Below are positions 36,937-44,935 of a stretch of 64,000 bases of DNA, one piece after another. This DNA is from Paraburkholderia phenoliruptrix (GTDB lineage: Bacteria; Pseudomonadota; Gammaproteobacteria; Burkholderiales; Burkholderiaceae): assembly GCF_902859825.1 (NCBI RefSeq), contig NZ_CADIKB010000010.1, positions 62,001-126,000 on the forward strand, written 5' to 3'. Position 1 is the stretch's first letter, and each line of letters opens with the position of its first letter. The notes under the pieces are model-generated. The model did not search any database and was not told where the DNA came from. It saw only the letters and a list, made by a program, of their open reading frames with translations. The translations under genes and the position numbers were made by a program.

Positions 36937-38019
36937 TCAGGGCGCGAACGACAGGAACAGATAGGCGGCCAACAGCGACAGGTGCACGGCGCCCTGGAGG
37001 ATGGTCGTGCGTCCGGTGCTGAGCGTCAGCGTGCCGACCAGCAGCGTGAGCAACAGGAGCACCGTTTCCTTGCCGTCGATGCCGAGCACGAGCGGCTGGC
37101 CCGTCGACAGAAACACGGCGGCGACGGTCGGAATGGTCAGGCCGATGCTGGCGAGCGCCGAGCCGAGCGCGAGGTTCAGGCTGTTCTGCAAGCGGTCCGC
37201 GCGCGCTGCGCGGACCGCGGCGAGGCCTTCCGGCAGCAGCACCAGCGCGGCGATCACGATGCCGACCACCGCGGGCGGCGCGCCCGCGTTTTCAACCGCC
37301 GTCTCGACGACCGGCGACAACAGCTTGGCGAGCAGCACCACGGCGACGAGACACATCAGCAGGAGGCCGCCGCTCGCGAGCGCGAGCCCGGCGCCAGGCG
37401 GCGCGGCATGCACGTCTTCGTCGGGCACGCCGGCGAGAAAGTAGTCGCGATGTCTGACCGTCTGCACGAACACGAACACGCCGTACAGCACCAGCGACGA
37501 CACACCCGCGAACGCGAGTTGCGACGGCGCGAGCATGGGACCGGCGCTCGTCGTCGTGTAGTTCGGCATGACGAGCGTCAGCACCGAGAGGGACGCCAGC
37601 ACGGCGAGCGCCGCCGCTGCGCCGCGGATCTGAAAATCCTGCTCGCGATGGCGGATGCCGCCCACCAGCAGGCACAGTCCCACAATCCCGTTGCACACGA
37701 TCATGACGGCGGCGAACACCGTGTCGCGCGCGAGGCCGGCTTTCTCAGGACCGGAAGTCAGCATGACCGAAACGATCAACGCCACTTCGATGACGGTGAC
37801 CGCGATCGCGAGCACCAGCGTGCCGAACGGTTCGCCGACGCGGTGCGCGACGACTTCCGCGTGATGCACGGCCGCGAACACCGCCGAGCAGAGCGCGACG
37901 CCCACCAGGGCGAGCAGCAGGCCGTTGCCTGGCAACGCGTAGGCTGCGCCGAGCACGATCCACGCGATAAACGGCACGGCCAGAGTCCAGCGGGGCAAGA
38001 TGGTCGCGGGCGTGGTCAT
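36937..38019 (-). CDS. Ca2+/cation:proton antiporter (ChaA/CAX family)
   Basis: The 360-residue polytopic inner-membrane protein has about eleven helices arranged as two repeats of the cation/Ca2+ exchanger family. The repeats carry the motifs HHAEVVAHRVGEPFGTL (about 51-67) and VLLPEGLAAVRAARADRLQNSLNLALGSALASIGL (about 257-291). These match ChaA-type antiporters that exchange Ca2+, Na+ or K+ for protons. ATG 38019 with AAGGAAG upstream is chosen. The frame stays open to 38238, but that extension only translates the G-tract and heptamer repeats. Its expression may be affected by those repeats. Confidence 0.9.
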   Translation of the reverse strand: MTTPATILPRWTLAVPFIAWIVLGAAYALPGNGLLLALVGVALCSAVFAAVHHAEVVAHRVGEPFGTLVLAIAVTVIEVALIVSVMLTSGPEKAGLARDTVFAAVMIVCNGIVGLCLLVGGIRHREQDFQIRGAAAALAVLASLSVLTLVMPNYTTTSAGPMLAPSQLAFAGVSSLVLYGVFVFVQTVRHRDYFLAGVPDEDVHAAPPGAGLALASGGLLLMCLVAVVLLAKLLSPVVETAVENAGAPPAVVGIVIAALVLLPEGLAAVRAARADRLQNSLNLALGSALASIGLTIPTVAAVFLSTGQPLVLGIDGKETVLLLLTLLVGTLTLSTGRTTILQGAVHLSLLAAYLFLSFAP

Positions 38020-38048
38020 CGGCTTCCTTGGCTTTTGCTTGTTCTCGA

Positions 38049-38088
38049 GGGGGCGAAGAGGGGCGGTTGGGGGTTGGGGGCTTGGGGG
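38049..38088 (+). promoter_or_regulatory. G-tract cluster with G-quadruplex potential
   Basis: Five runs of four or five Gs (38049-38053, 38060-38063, 38069-38073, 38076-38080, 38084-38088) are separated by short loops on the plus strand. They end 30 nt before the antiporter start. The plus strand is the template for that gene, so a quadruplex here could block or pause transcription into it. Four runs suffice for the fold, and the fifth is a spare. Confidence 0.7.
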
Positions 38089-38111
38089 CTTGCGGTTGCC
38101 GTTTGCGCTGA

Positions 38112-38202
38112 GGCTCGCGGCTCGTGACTCCCGGCTCGTGACTCGTGACTCGTGACTCGTGACTCGTGACTCGTGACTCGCGGCTCGCGGCTCGCGGCTC
38201 AC
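38112..38202. repeat. Thirteen tandem heptanucleotide repeats
   Basis: Units of the form GRCTCGY (mostly GACTCGT, with GGCTCGC variants at the ends, and one GACTCCC and one GGCTCAC) run head to tail for 91 nt. They lie between the BON gene and the antiporter start, inside the 326-nt gap between those genes. The identical central units suggest recent expansion. A 7-nt unit changes spacing by a non-multiple of three. Confidence 0.95.
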
Positions 38203-38345
38203 GCTCACCGCTCGAAAAACAACAACCGTCTTATCCAACGCTCTTTACGCCCCGCGGATGCCGGCGCCCCGCCGACCGAACGCCGCCCGTCCGCTTCCCG
38301 TCGGGCCGGCGCGACGAGCGCGCCGGCGCCGCTCGTCACTGCCCG

Positions 38346-38708
38346 TTATTGCCCGACCGGACGAACCGTCAACGCATTCTTGACCGACGTCACGCCTGCC
38401 ACGCCTTGTGCCGCTTGCGTCGCCAGGTCGATTTGCGACTGATCGGGCACCGTGCCTGCCAGCGTTACCGCGCCGCCGCGTGCGCGCACGCTGATGTTGG
38501 CGACGGAGACGCCCTTGGTCTTGGCGAGCGCGCTGCGGACCTTGCGGCCCAGCGCACGGTTGGCCGCCTTGGCCTGCTTGCCGGTTGCCGCGGACGATGC
38601 CGCCGCTGCCGGTGCGGCCGCCGCGTCGCTGCTTTGCGCGGATGCGTTGAGCGAAGCCAGGACGATCAGCGCGCCGCCGATCATCTTCATTGCCGTGGAT
38701 GCTTTCAT
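38346..38708 (-). CDS. BON-domain periplasmic protein
   Basis: The 120-residue protein has a Sec signal peptide (about 1-24, cleavage after ASA) and an Ala-rich spacer. One BON domain follows (about 50-115: VRSALAKTKGVSVANISVRARGGAVTLAGTVPD). BON domains bind phospholipid or membrane surfaces and occur in OsmY-type periplasmic stress proteins. It lies upstream of the cation antiporter on the same strand but is separated by 326 nt of repeats, so it is probably a separate transcript. Confidence 0.88.
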   Translation of the reverse strand: MKASTAMKMIGGALIVLASLNASAQSSDAAAAPAAAASSAATGKQAKAANRALGRKVRSALAKTKGVSVANISVRARGGAVTLAGTVPDQSQIDLATQAAQGVAGVTSVKNALTVRPVGQ

Positions 38709-39160
38709 GCTTGTTTCTCCTTGTCGTGAATAGGCTTGTCCCCTGGCGGGGACCGTCTGCTTGCACTGCGGGTACAGCGGAAAGGAATGCGAAGGACTGT
38801 GCTGCGGATCTTGCGAATGCTTCAGACTGACAGGCTCAGCGAGGCTGCTGGCGCGGACCGAAGCCCACGCGCCCGGCCAGGGCTTCCTGCGGGCCGGAAG
38901 GACACGATACTCCTGTTGGTTCCAGAATGAGGTCGCCGGTGTCAGGAAATGAGGCGTCGGTACAACGGTCGCCCATCGCGCTCGATGTCCTGGCGCAGCG
39001 CGCGGCGCCCCTGAAATCGCGGAAGGGGCGTGGCGTTTGCTGATAATGCATGCACCGAGGCATCAATCCGGACACAGCGGACACGGACTGGACTCAAACC
39101 GAAGCACAAACCGAAGCACAAACCGAAGCACAAACCGACACATCGACAAAGGCTCAACGC
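38709..39160. other. 452-nt intergenic region
   Basis: This lies between the divergent BON and DNA glycosylase genes and contains the 12-nt repeats at 39096-39138. Several frames of 60-80 codons overlap here on both strands without any family signature. I call none of them a gene. Confidence 0.45.
39096..39138. repeat. 12-nt tandem repeat, about 3.6 units
   Basis: The unit AAACCGAAGCAC is repeated head to tail immediately upstream of the DNA glycosylase coding region. If translation began at an upstream ATG at 39050, each unit would add Thr-Glu-Ala-Gln to the N-terminus without changing frame. Confidence 0.92.
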
Positions 39161-39808
39161 ATGCGCAAACCGCTGCTTCCCATCATCCCGCTGTCGCGTG
39201 ACGATTTGCCCGTCGGCGCGACGGAGCTCGCGCGGTTCATGATCGGCAAATACCTCATTCACGATGCACCGGAGGGGCGCATGAGCGGCCGGATCGTCGA
39301 GACGGAGGCCTATCCGATCGGCGATTCGACGAGCCACGCGTTCATCGGACGCCGCCATTACAACGGCTCGCTGTTCCTTGCGCCGGGCCATGCATACGTG
39401 AGGCTGACCTACGGAGTTTCGTACATGCTCAACATGTCGGCGGAAGAAGAGGATGTGGGCGCCGGCGTGCTGATTCGCGCGGTGGAGCCGCTCGAAGGGT
39501 TGCCGCTCATGGAGGCGCGGCGCCCCGGCGTGCCGTTGCGCGACCTGGCGCGGGGGCCTGGCCGCCTGACTACGGCGCTCGGCATCGGTCCTTCGTTCGA
39601 CGGCTGGGATCTGTGCGCCGGCCGCGGTCTGTGGGTCGGCGTGATAGAGAAGGGCGAGGGGCCGATCGGCGTTACCACGCGCATCGGCTTGTCACGCGAG
39701 ATGCATCGACCGTTGCGCTTTTTCGAGCCCGGCAGCGCGTTCGTGAGCGGACCGCGCAAGCTGCTTGTCGCGCCTCACGCCGACTTGGGCGACGGCGCGC
39801 CGGTCTGA
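39161..39808 (+). CDS. 3-methyladenine DNA glycosylase (AAG/MPG family)
   Basis: The 215-residue base-excision repair enzyme removes alkylated purines. It contains the AAG active-site motif [19 protein letters not shown] (about 43-61, catalytic Glu in VETEAY) and [17 protein letters not shown] (about 81-97). [14 protein letters not shown] (about 103-116) follows. Length fits the family when started at ATG 39161, with a weak AAAGG upstream. An ATG at 39050 would add a 37-residue tail with Thr-Glu-Ala-Gln repeats, which I consider less likely but possible. It appears to be a single-gene unit. Confidence 0.93.
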   Translation: MRKPLLPIIPLSRDDLPVGATELARFMIGKYLIHDAPEGRMSGRIVETEAYPIGDSTSHAFIGRRHYNGSLFLAPGHAYVRLTYGVSYMLNMSAEEEDVGAGVLIRAVEPLEGLPLMEARRPGVPLRDLARGPGRLTTALGIGPSFDGWDLCAGRGLWVGVIEKGEGPIGVTTRIGLSREMHRPLRFFEPGSAFVSGPRKLLVAPHADLGDGAPV

Positions 39809-40081
39809 CCGCCGCGCCGCCCCGCGGCGACAGCATCGGAAAATGTGAGCGGCCCTTTCATGAGTTCGCCGGCGCCCGGCTGTCTTTCTGGCCAACTATT
39901 ACGTTTGCCATGCCCCTTGCATCGGCGCGCCGGCAATTTCGTCGCACTTTTTCAGCTGGGGCAATTATGTATCTCACAAATAGGGGTTTTCCCTTGGTGA
40001 GCCGGTGACTAGACTGGAATCACTCGCTTCCACATGGTGTGGCAAGCGCGGCAAATAAAACCAAGTCTGGAGGTAATAACC

Positions 40082-40426
40082 ATGAAATCGCTTATCAAGG
40101 CAGTCGCTATTGCAGCCGTTCTCGCCGCTCCGGTCGCGTCTTTCGCGCAATCGAGCCAGCAGCCTGTTACGCGCGCCGAAGTGCGCAACGAGCTGATCCA
40201 GTTGGAACGAGCCGGCTATAACCCCGCCGTGAGCAACGACCCGTACTATCCGGCCGACGTTCAGGCCGCCGAACGCCGCGTGCAGGCGGAGAACCCGGCC
40301 GTCGCGCAAACGCAGCAGCCGGTTGCCGATACGAGCGGCTACGGCGGCGCGACGAGCGGTTCGTCGCAATCGGGCGCCGTGCGTGAGCCGATGACCGGTC
40401 CGAAGTCGGTGTACTTCGGCAACTAA
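40082..40426 (+). CDS. DUF4148 small exported protein
   Basis: The 114-residue protein starts at ATG 40082 with AGG upstream and has a clean Sec signal (about 1-22). The mature part carries the DUF4148 pattern common in Burkholderiaceae: TRAEVRNELIQLERAGYNP (about 29-47), SNDPYYPADVQAAERRV (about 50-66). A Gly/Ser-rich tail ends near GPKSVYFGN. Function is unknown. Such genes are often numerous in a genome and stress-responsive. Confidence 0.88.
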   Translation: MKSLIKAVAIAAVLAAPVASFAQSSQQPVTRAEVRNELIQLERAGYNPAVSNDPYYPADVQAAERRVQAENPAVAQTQQPVADTSGYGGATSGSSQSGAVREPMTGPKSVYFGN

Positions 40427-40801
40427 GCCGCAGATAAGCCGCAGATAGGCGACAAATATGCGGCAAATAAGGGCGAGCGAGCCGAATCGTGAGCCAGCGC
40501 GCCGTGGATGAGCGGCGCGCGGCTACACGGAGAGAGTGCGGCGCACCTCAGCGTCGCCGCACCTCGTGCGCGGTCGCACGTTCGCCCTTGCGCGAGCAAG
40601 TGTCAGAGAGCAGATCCGGCAAGCCCGGCATCCCGAGAGCCCACTGCAAAAAGGGGCCGTCCAGAACTCGAGGAACCTCCGCTGCCGCAAGGTAGCTTGG
40701 CCCAACCGCTCAGCGATTGGGCTTTTTTTGCGGCCGATGCCGCCACGACACGCGTCAAGAGACGCACCTGGACGAGCGCGCGGACGAGCGAGCGGGACCG
40801 G
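40427..40801. other. 375-nt intergenic region, possible small RNA
   Basis: This gap lies between the DUF4148 gene and the convergent CBS gene. It starts with three loose copies of a GCCGCAGATAAG-like word (about 40427-40470) and ends with an intrinsic terminator at 40700. The roughly 150 nt before that terminator encode no convincing protein, so a small RNA is possible. Confidence 0.4.
40700..40729 (+). terminator. Intrinsic terminator
   Basis: GCCCAA (40700-40705) pairs with TTGGGC (40717-40722), and seven Ts follow directly. It points in the plus direction, 274 nt after the DUF4148 stop. It could end that transcript or an unannotated small RNA. Confidence 0.75.
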
Positions 40802-41245
40802 TCAGGGACGCTCGCCGTGAATGTAGAACTCGAGTTGCTGAATGGTGAATTGCTGTTCGGCGATGATGTTCTTCACCAGGTCGCCGATCGACACCATGCC
40901 GACGAGCCTGTCGTTCTCGATCACCGGCAAGTGGCGCATGCGCCGCTCCGTCATGAGCGCCATGCAGTCGTCGGTGGTCTGGTCGGGGCGCACGAAGCGC
41001 ACCGCTTTGCTCATGATCTCGCGCACCGGTGTGGCCTTCGACGAGCGGTCCATCAGCACGACCTTGCGCGCATAGTCGCGCTCCGTGACGATTCCCGCGA
41101 TGGTGTCGCCATCCGTTACCACGAGGGCGCCGATGCCCTTGTCGGCCATCAGCTTGATCGCTTCGTACACGGAGTCGTCGGCTCCGATGGTGAAAACGGT
41201 GGTGTGGTTCGGTTTCGTTTTAAGAAGCTGTGCAACGGTTGTCAT
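40802..41245 (-). CDS. Tandem CBS-domain protein
   Basis: The 147-residue cytosolic protein is a single Bateman module made of two CBS domains (about 10-65 and 75-135). Typical motifs are IKLMADKGIGALVVTDGDTIAGIVTERDYARKV (about 30-62) and CMALMTERRMRHLPVIENDRLVGMVSIGDLVK (about 95-126). Such modules bind AMP, ATP or related nucleotides and act as energy sensors. No partner enzyme or channel is adjacent, so its target is unknown. Confidence 0.92.
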   Translation of the reverse strand: MTTVAQLLKTKPNHTTVFTIGADDSVYEAIKLMADKGIGALVVTDGDTIAGIVTERDYARKVVLMDRSSKATPVREIMSKAVRFVRPDQTTDDCMALMTERRMRHLPVIENDRLVGMVSIGDLVKNIIAEQQFTIQQLEFYIHGERP

Positions 41246-41550
41246 GGAGCGGCTCCGTTTCGCAGTGCAGCGCGCCGGCGCGGCGGGCTGTCGGGGACAG
41301 GCGATTCCAGTATAGGCGCGACGCGCCAGCGAGTGTGTCCGGGAATACCTGGAGCGCGCAAAGCCTGCAATTCATGTAGCGCAGCGCATGTGTCGCGACG
41401 TTTGCGTCGACGTGTTTAGCGCTTTCGTGGTGCATGATCCGTGCGCCATGCATGGGCATCCGGGTGCGGTACGCCGATTAGCGGTAAACTCCTGTCCGTA
41501 CCTAATCCCCGGTTTCGTCGGGTTCACGTCCAGCACCATTGTCTAACGCC
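41246..41550. other. 305-nt intergenic region
   Basis: It lies between the divergent CBS gene and ribA. No repeats, hairpins or small genes stand out. I see no FMN riboswitch pattern upstream of ribA. Confidence 0.4.
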
Positions 41551-42201
41551 ATGCTCACGTCTCACGATCCGTCGCCTGCGGCAGACGGCGCAATCACAGG
41601 CGAATGCGTCGTTCTCGACGCCACCGCCACGCTTCCCACGCGCTACGGCACGTTCACCTCTTACGTGTTTCGCGTGGTCGAAAGCGGCGCCGAGCACCTT
41701 GCCCTGGTAATGGGCGACGTCGCCGACAAGTCCTCGGTGTTGACACGTTTGCACTCCGAATGCCTGACGGGCGACGTGCTCGGCTCTTACCGCTGCGACT
41801 GCGGCGAACAGCTCGACCTCGCGCTGCGCTACATCGCCGCGGAAGGCTGTGGCGTGCTGCTTTATCTGCGCGGGCACGAAGGCCGCGGCATCGGTCTGTC
41901 GAACAAGATCCGCGCGTATGCGCTGCAGGAGCAGGGACGCGATACGGTGGAGGCCAACCTCGACCTCGGCCTGCCGGACGACTCGCGCGAGTACGACTCG
42001 GCCGCGGGCATTTTGCGCACGCTGAAAGTCACGTCGGTCCGATTGATGAGCAACAATCCCGACAAGTTCGACACGCTCTCGAAGCATGGCATTCCGGTGT
42101 GCGAGCGTGTGGCGCTCGCCATTCCGATGCGCGAGGAAAACGAGCGGTATATCCGCACCAAGCAGGTTAAGTTCGGGCATTACTTCGAAGAGAACGAATA
42201 G
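41551..42201 (+). CDS. ribA: GTP cyclohydrolase II
   Basis: The 216-residue zinc enzyme catalyses the first step of riboflavin synthesis, converting GTP to a diaminopyrimidine, formate and pyrophosphate. It contains [20 protein letters not shown] (about 63-82, with three zinc-binding cysteines) and [13 protein letters not shown] (about 103-115). [14 protein letters not shown] lies at about 166-179. A TTG at 41539 in the same frame is an alternative start adding four residues. It lacks a fused RibB domain, so it is a stand-alone copy. Downstream the ordinary coding region gives way to the decayed mobile region. Confidence 0.94.
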   Translation: MLTSHDPSPAADGAITGECVVLDATATLPTRYGTFTSYVFRVVESGAEHLALVMGDVADKSSVLTRLHSECLTGDVLGSYRCDCGEQLDLALRYIAAEGCGVLLYLRGHEGRGIGLSNKIRAYALQEQGRDTVEANLDLGLPDDSREYDSAAGILRTLKVTSVRLMSNNPDKFDTLSKHGIPVCERVALAIPMREENERYIRTKQVKFGHYFEENE

Positions 42202-42341
42202 CGGAAAATTCAGCAGTGTCCGAGGAGATCCGGGGTGATTCGATAAGTGCCGTAACGGCATGAATTAAAAGAAAAATTTTCGATTTCGTTGCCCTTGAAT
42301 TGCTGCGTCGACGCTTGTATCCGTGTGCCTAAACTTGCCAT

Positions 42342-42423
42342 GTTGGCGTAGGTTTTTTGGCGTTGAACAAAAAACCTACGCCAACTATTCTTCTCTCAAG
42401 AAAACCTACGCCGAGAGAAGAAT
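42342..42423. repeat. Two adjacent hairpins sharing a core word
   Basis: A perfect 17-bp inverted repeat (42342-42358 with 42369-42385, 10-nt loop) carries the word AAAACCTACGCC in its right arm. Immediately after, an 11-bp inverted repeat (42387-42397 with 42413-42423) presents another copy of that word in its loop. This arrangement is not an intrinsic terminator. It looks like a recombination or replication-protein site at the edge of a mobile element. Confidence 0.8.
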
Positions 42424-43870
42424 GTAAACACCTGTAAGATCAAGAACGGTCCAACGTGATTTTGGACTCGCGAAGGAACCTGGCAAAGCCTGCGCCTGGT
42501 ACATGTCAGCGAGCATGAACGACAGCGTTTGAAAAAGTGGGGATGTGACGGTATCGTCGACCTCAACTTCTCTTTTGGGCGATCGCCTCGACGGTTTAGT
42601 CGAGCGGACGCCGGTGATTATCCAAAGCCGGCTGCCGAAAGCCGTCAAGTGCCGACCTGTAATGTCGGTATCGGCGACGGTATTCCCGTTACTCAAACGC
42701 GTGGCAGCGCCGTGTCAACAACCCTTTCAGCTTTCGATTGACAATCGAGTGGGCGTGGTCAATGAACGGCTTCGTGCCCGGTGCCTGTCTTTCACTGGGC
42801 GTGACCGGGTTGTCGGACTGAAAGTCATGGAGTGGGTGGCATCGTGGTGTTCGCCCTGCCGAATCGGGCAGGGCTGCAACGTGAGAGACCCTAGTGTCCT
42901 TGCTGTGACTGCAATCCGCGATGCCAAGCCATGCACGCCTTGTCACGCGTTGATGAATGGGTGCGCGTGAATTGGCAAGCAATTCGAAATTTATGTGAAA
43001 GAACACGCAATGAAAGTTAAGTTCAGACGGGAGCGTAAAGGTTCTCTCGCCTCGGTGAGGTAAAGAATGATTATTTAGATAGTGAAATTTTTCCGGGGAA
43101 ATTCGCGCTCACACAACTAAATTTGTTAAAGATTTTCAACTAATTTTGTTAATGCTGCCGTCCGGACGTTGCAGCATTGAGAGCAGGGTGACGTTCAACC
43201 GACCGCTCGCGTCCAGTGGAAGGGATCCAGGGGTTTTACCGCCTCGGTCGAACATCAGATTTCGGCAAGGGAAGATAAAATCGCTGTGTTCATTGCTTAA
43301 CAAAATTAGTTGAAATCGCACCCGTGTTGGATAGTGGGAACCGGGTCAGCGCTGAAGATTTAATGCCACGACGGATAGAAATGTCACCCATTGAAAAGCC
43401 GCGGGAAAGAGGTAAATAAATCCACCCGACGCCTCAAGTTACATCGCACTCAAATCTGTCATCACCACACCGCGTTGCGAAGCGCATGATGACGCGCCCG
43501 GCTTCTCGTCTGACAGGCTGCGGAACTGATCCGCGCCAGTCACCCATCAGGATCAGGGCGAGCGCCGTTGATCTGGCAGTCGCCCCTGGCTCAATTAGAG
43601 CTCCAGAGAACCGTCGGTACCAGGCCAATGTCCGGGAGTGCGTGACAATTCCACGGCTACCCATTCGCGGGCGCCAGACTGTTGTCGGTTCATGCCCTAG
43701 GTGTCTCGGTGTTCACCAACACGGATCGAGCCAATATTGACCAGTACAGCCGTGGGTTGCCGACAGGCGTCGACCCCAAGTTGTTGTTGAGCCGAATCAC
43801 TTCCTGCGCCTGCAGAAGGTCCTGCTGCCCTGTCTTGCTGAGATGTGCGGCACGTTCCTAGTCCGCTGCG
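42424..43870. other. Decayed non-coding region
   Basis: About 1.4 kb lies between ribA and the transposase remnant with no convincing gene. Base composition is lower in GC than the rest of the window, especially around 42970-43150. Reverse frames of 60-105 codons (for example 42406-42696 and 42689-43006) show no family features I know. The inverted-repeat element at 43134-43315 is the only clear structure. It looks like scar tissue of past insertions. Confidence 0.55.
43134..43315. repeat. 182-nt element with 19-nt terminal inverted repeats
   Basis: TTTCAACTAATTTTGTTAA (43134-43152) is exactly inverted at 43297-43315. A near copy of the same word (CAACTAAATTTGTTAA) lies in direct orientation at about 43113-43128. 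Inside, AATGCTGC and GCAGCATT (43152-43178) frame the palindrome CGTCCGGACG. A 61-codon reverse frame spans the element from arm to arm but has no recognisable features. It resembles a miniature inverted-repeat element or a recombinase site array. Confidence 0.8.
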
Positions 43871-44245
43871 TCATTGAATTGGCACCACTCGAATCCGACG
43901 CGAAGGATCGTCATATTTCCACTTGATCGGCTTCGGGTTCTTGTTGTGCTCGCGAATGTAATGCATCAGTTTGCGATCCAGATCCTTCACCGAAGTGAAG
44001 ATGCCGCGCGCGATCACATCGCGCTGGATGCGCGGGAACCAGTTTCCCACCTGGTTGAGCCACGACGAGTAGGTTGGCGTGAAGTGCAGGCGCACGTAGC
44101 GATGTGCATCCAGGAATCGGCGACCCTCTGCGTCTTGTGGCTGCTGACGTTGTCGCAGATCACGTGGCTTGAGGGTGTGGTTGAGCACCCGTGCTTCCAG
44201 TCTGGCGGGGCGACTGCGTGGGCGCGCGCCCGGGATGCCGGGCAT
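43871..44245 (-). pseudogene. IS630-family transposase, C-terminal remnant
   Basis: The frame ends with the DDE-transposase C-terminal block of IS630-type elements: LHFTPTYSSWLNQVGNWF, IQRDVIARGIFTSVKDLDRKL and NKNPKPIKWKYDDP. The conserved upstream segment (CDNVSSHKTQRV) is in a different frame of the same strand (about 44130-44180), so at least one frameshift separates them. The N-terminal half is missing. It marks the left side of the copper-efflux island as a former insertion site. Confidence 0.85.
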
Positions 44246-44382
44246 ACATGACGGCCAGTCGCTCGCTGAGAAAGCGAGCCCGACCAGCGCGCGATGAAGC
44301 GAGAGTCGTCGAGGGTAATCTGCCGGGGTGCGCTAAGCGTAATCGCCAACCGGAAGGCCGGGCCGCGAGGCAGCAGGTCGGT

Positions 44383-44511
44383 TTAGTTCGCCGCATGAGC
44401 GACCAGGGACGTCAGCGCGATGAATGCGGCAAATGCCATGGGCAACACCCGCCTTGACGCATCGTTCAGGCGACCCATCCATCGTCCGACATTGATTGAT
44501 AACTTCCGCAT
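44383..44511 (-). CDS. Possible 42-residue exported peptide after cusF
   Basis: A short reverse frame begins MRKLSINVGRWMGRLNDASR, continues into a hydrophobic stretch rich in Ala, Phe and Leu, and ends AHAAN before TAA. This is a signal-peptide-like layout with almost no mature part. GGGGAC precedes the ATG. It lies 73 nt downstream of cusF on the same strand. It may be a small peptide of the metal-resistance operon, or the stub of an exported protein truncated by the neighbouring transposase remnant. Confidence 0.4.
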   Translation of the reverse strand: MRKLSINVGRWMGRLNDASRRVLPMAFAAFIALTSLVAHAAN

Positions 44512-44584
44512 TGCCGTCCCCATGCATACTGAACCGCTGGCTATCCATTAAGGGGCAGCCAGCGGAGACCGCTTCAGCGCCTCG

Positions 44585-44935
44585 TCAAGACTGCTTTTCC
44601 AGCTTCACGATCGTCAGCGTACCGTCGACGTTCTCGACGCGCACCTTGACCTTGTCGCCTTCGCGGACCTGTTTGATCATCGCCGGGTCCTTCGCCTTGA
44701 ATGCCATTGTCATCGGCGGCATGCCGACGTTTGCAAGGGCGCCGTGTTTCAGCGTAACCATGCCGCTGGCGGCATCGACCTTCCTGACCTCCGCATCGGT
44801 GAGTGCATCTTTGGATGACACTTGCGAAGTCACGGGTTTCATGGACATGTTCGTGCCCGCCGTCTCGTTACCCGCAAACGCAGGCGCGGCGATAAAGGCG
44901 GCAAGAGCAGCAGATACGACGATCGACTTCTTCAT
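44585..44935 (-). CDS. cusF: CusF-like periplasmic copper/silver-binding protein
   Basis: The 116-residue protein has a Sec signal (about 1-21). A CusF-type OB-fold follows with [13 protein letters not shown] (about 71-83) and His at about 64. In E. coli CusF the metal is held by His, Trp and two Met residues. Here the tryptophan position before PPMTM is a proline, so the cation-pi contact is lost. Its ATG overlaps the cusA stop (ATGA), so translation is coupled. It should hand Cu(I) or Ag(I) to the efflux complex. Confidence 0.9.
   Translation of the reverse strand: MKKSIVVSAALAAFIAAPAFAGNETAGTNMSMKPVTSQVSSKDALTDAEVRKVDAASGMVTLKHGALANVGMPPMTMAFKAKDPAMIKQVREGDKVKVRVENVDGTLTIVKLEKQS

Noticed and set aside
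38020..38238. A longer N-terminus for the cation antiporter
   Set aside because: It would translate the heptamer and G-tract repeats into a low-complexity tail; the ATG at 38019 has a good ribosome-binding site and matches the family start.
42406..43006. Short reverse frames between ribA and the transposase remnant
   Set aside because: No signal, domain or ribosome-binding site could be identified, and the frames overlap repeat structures.
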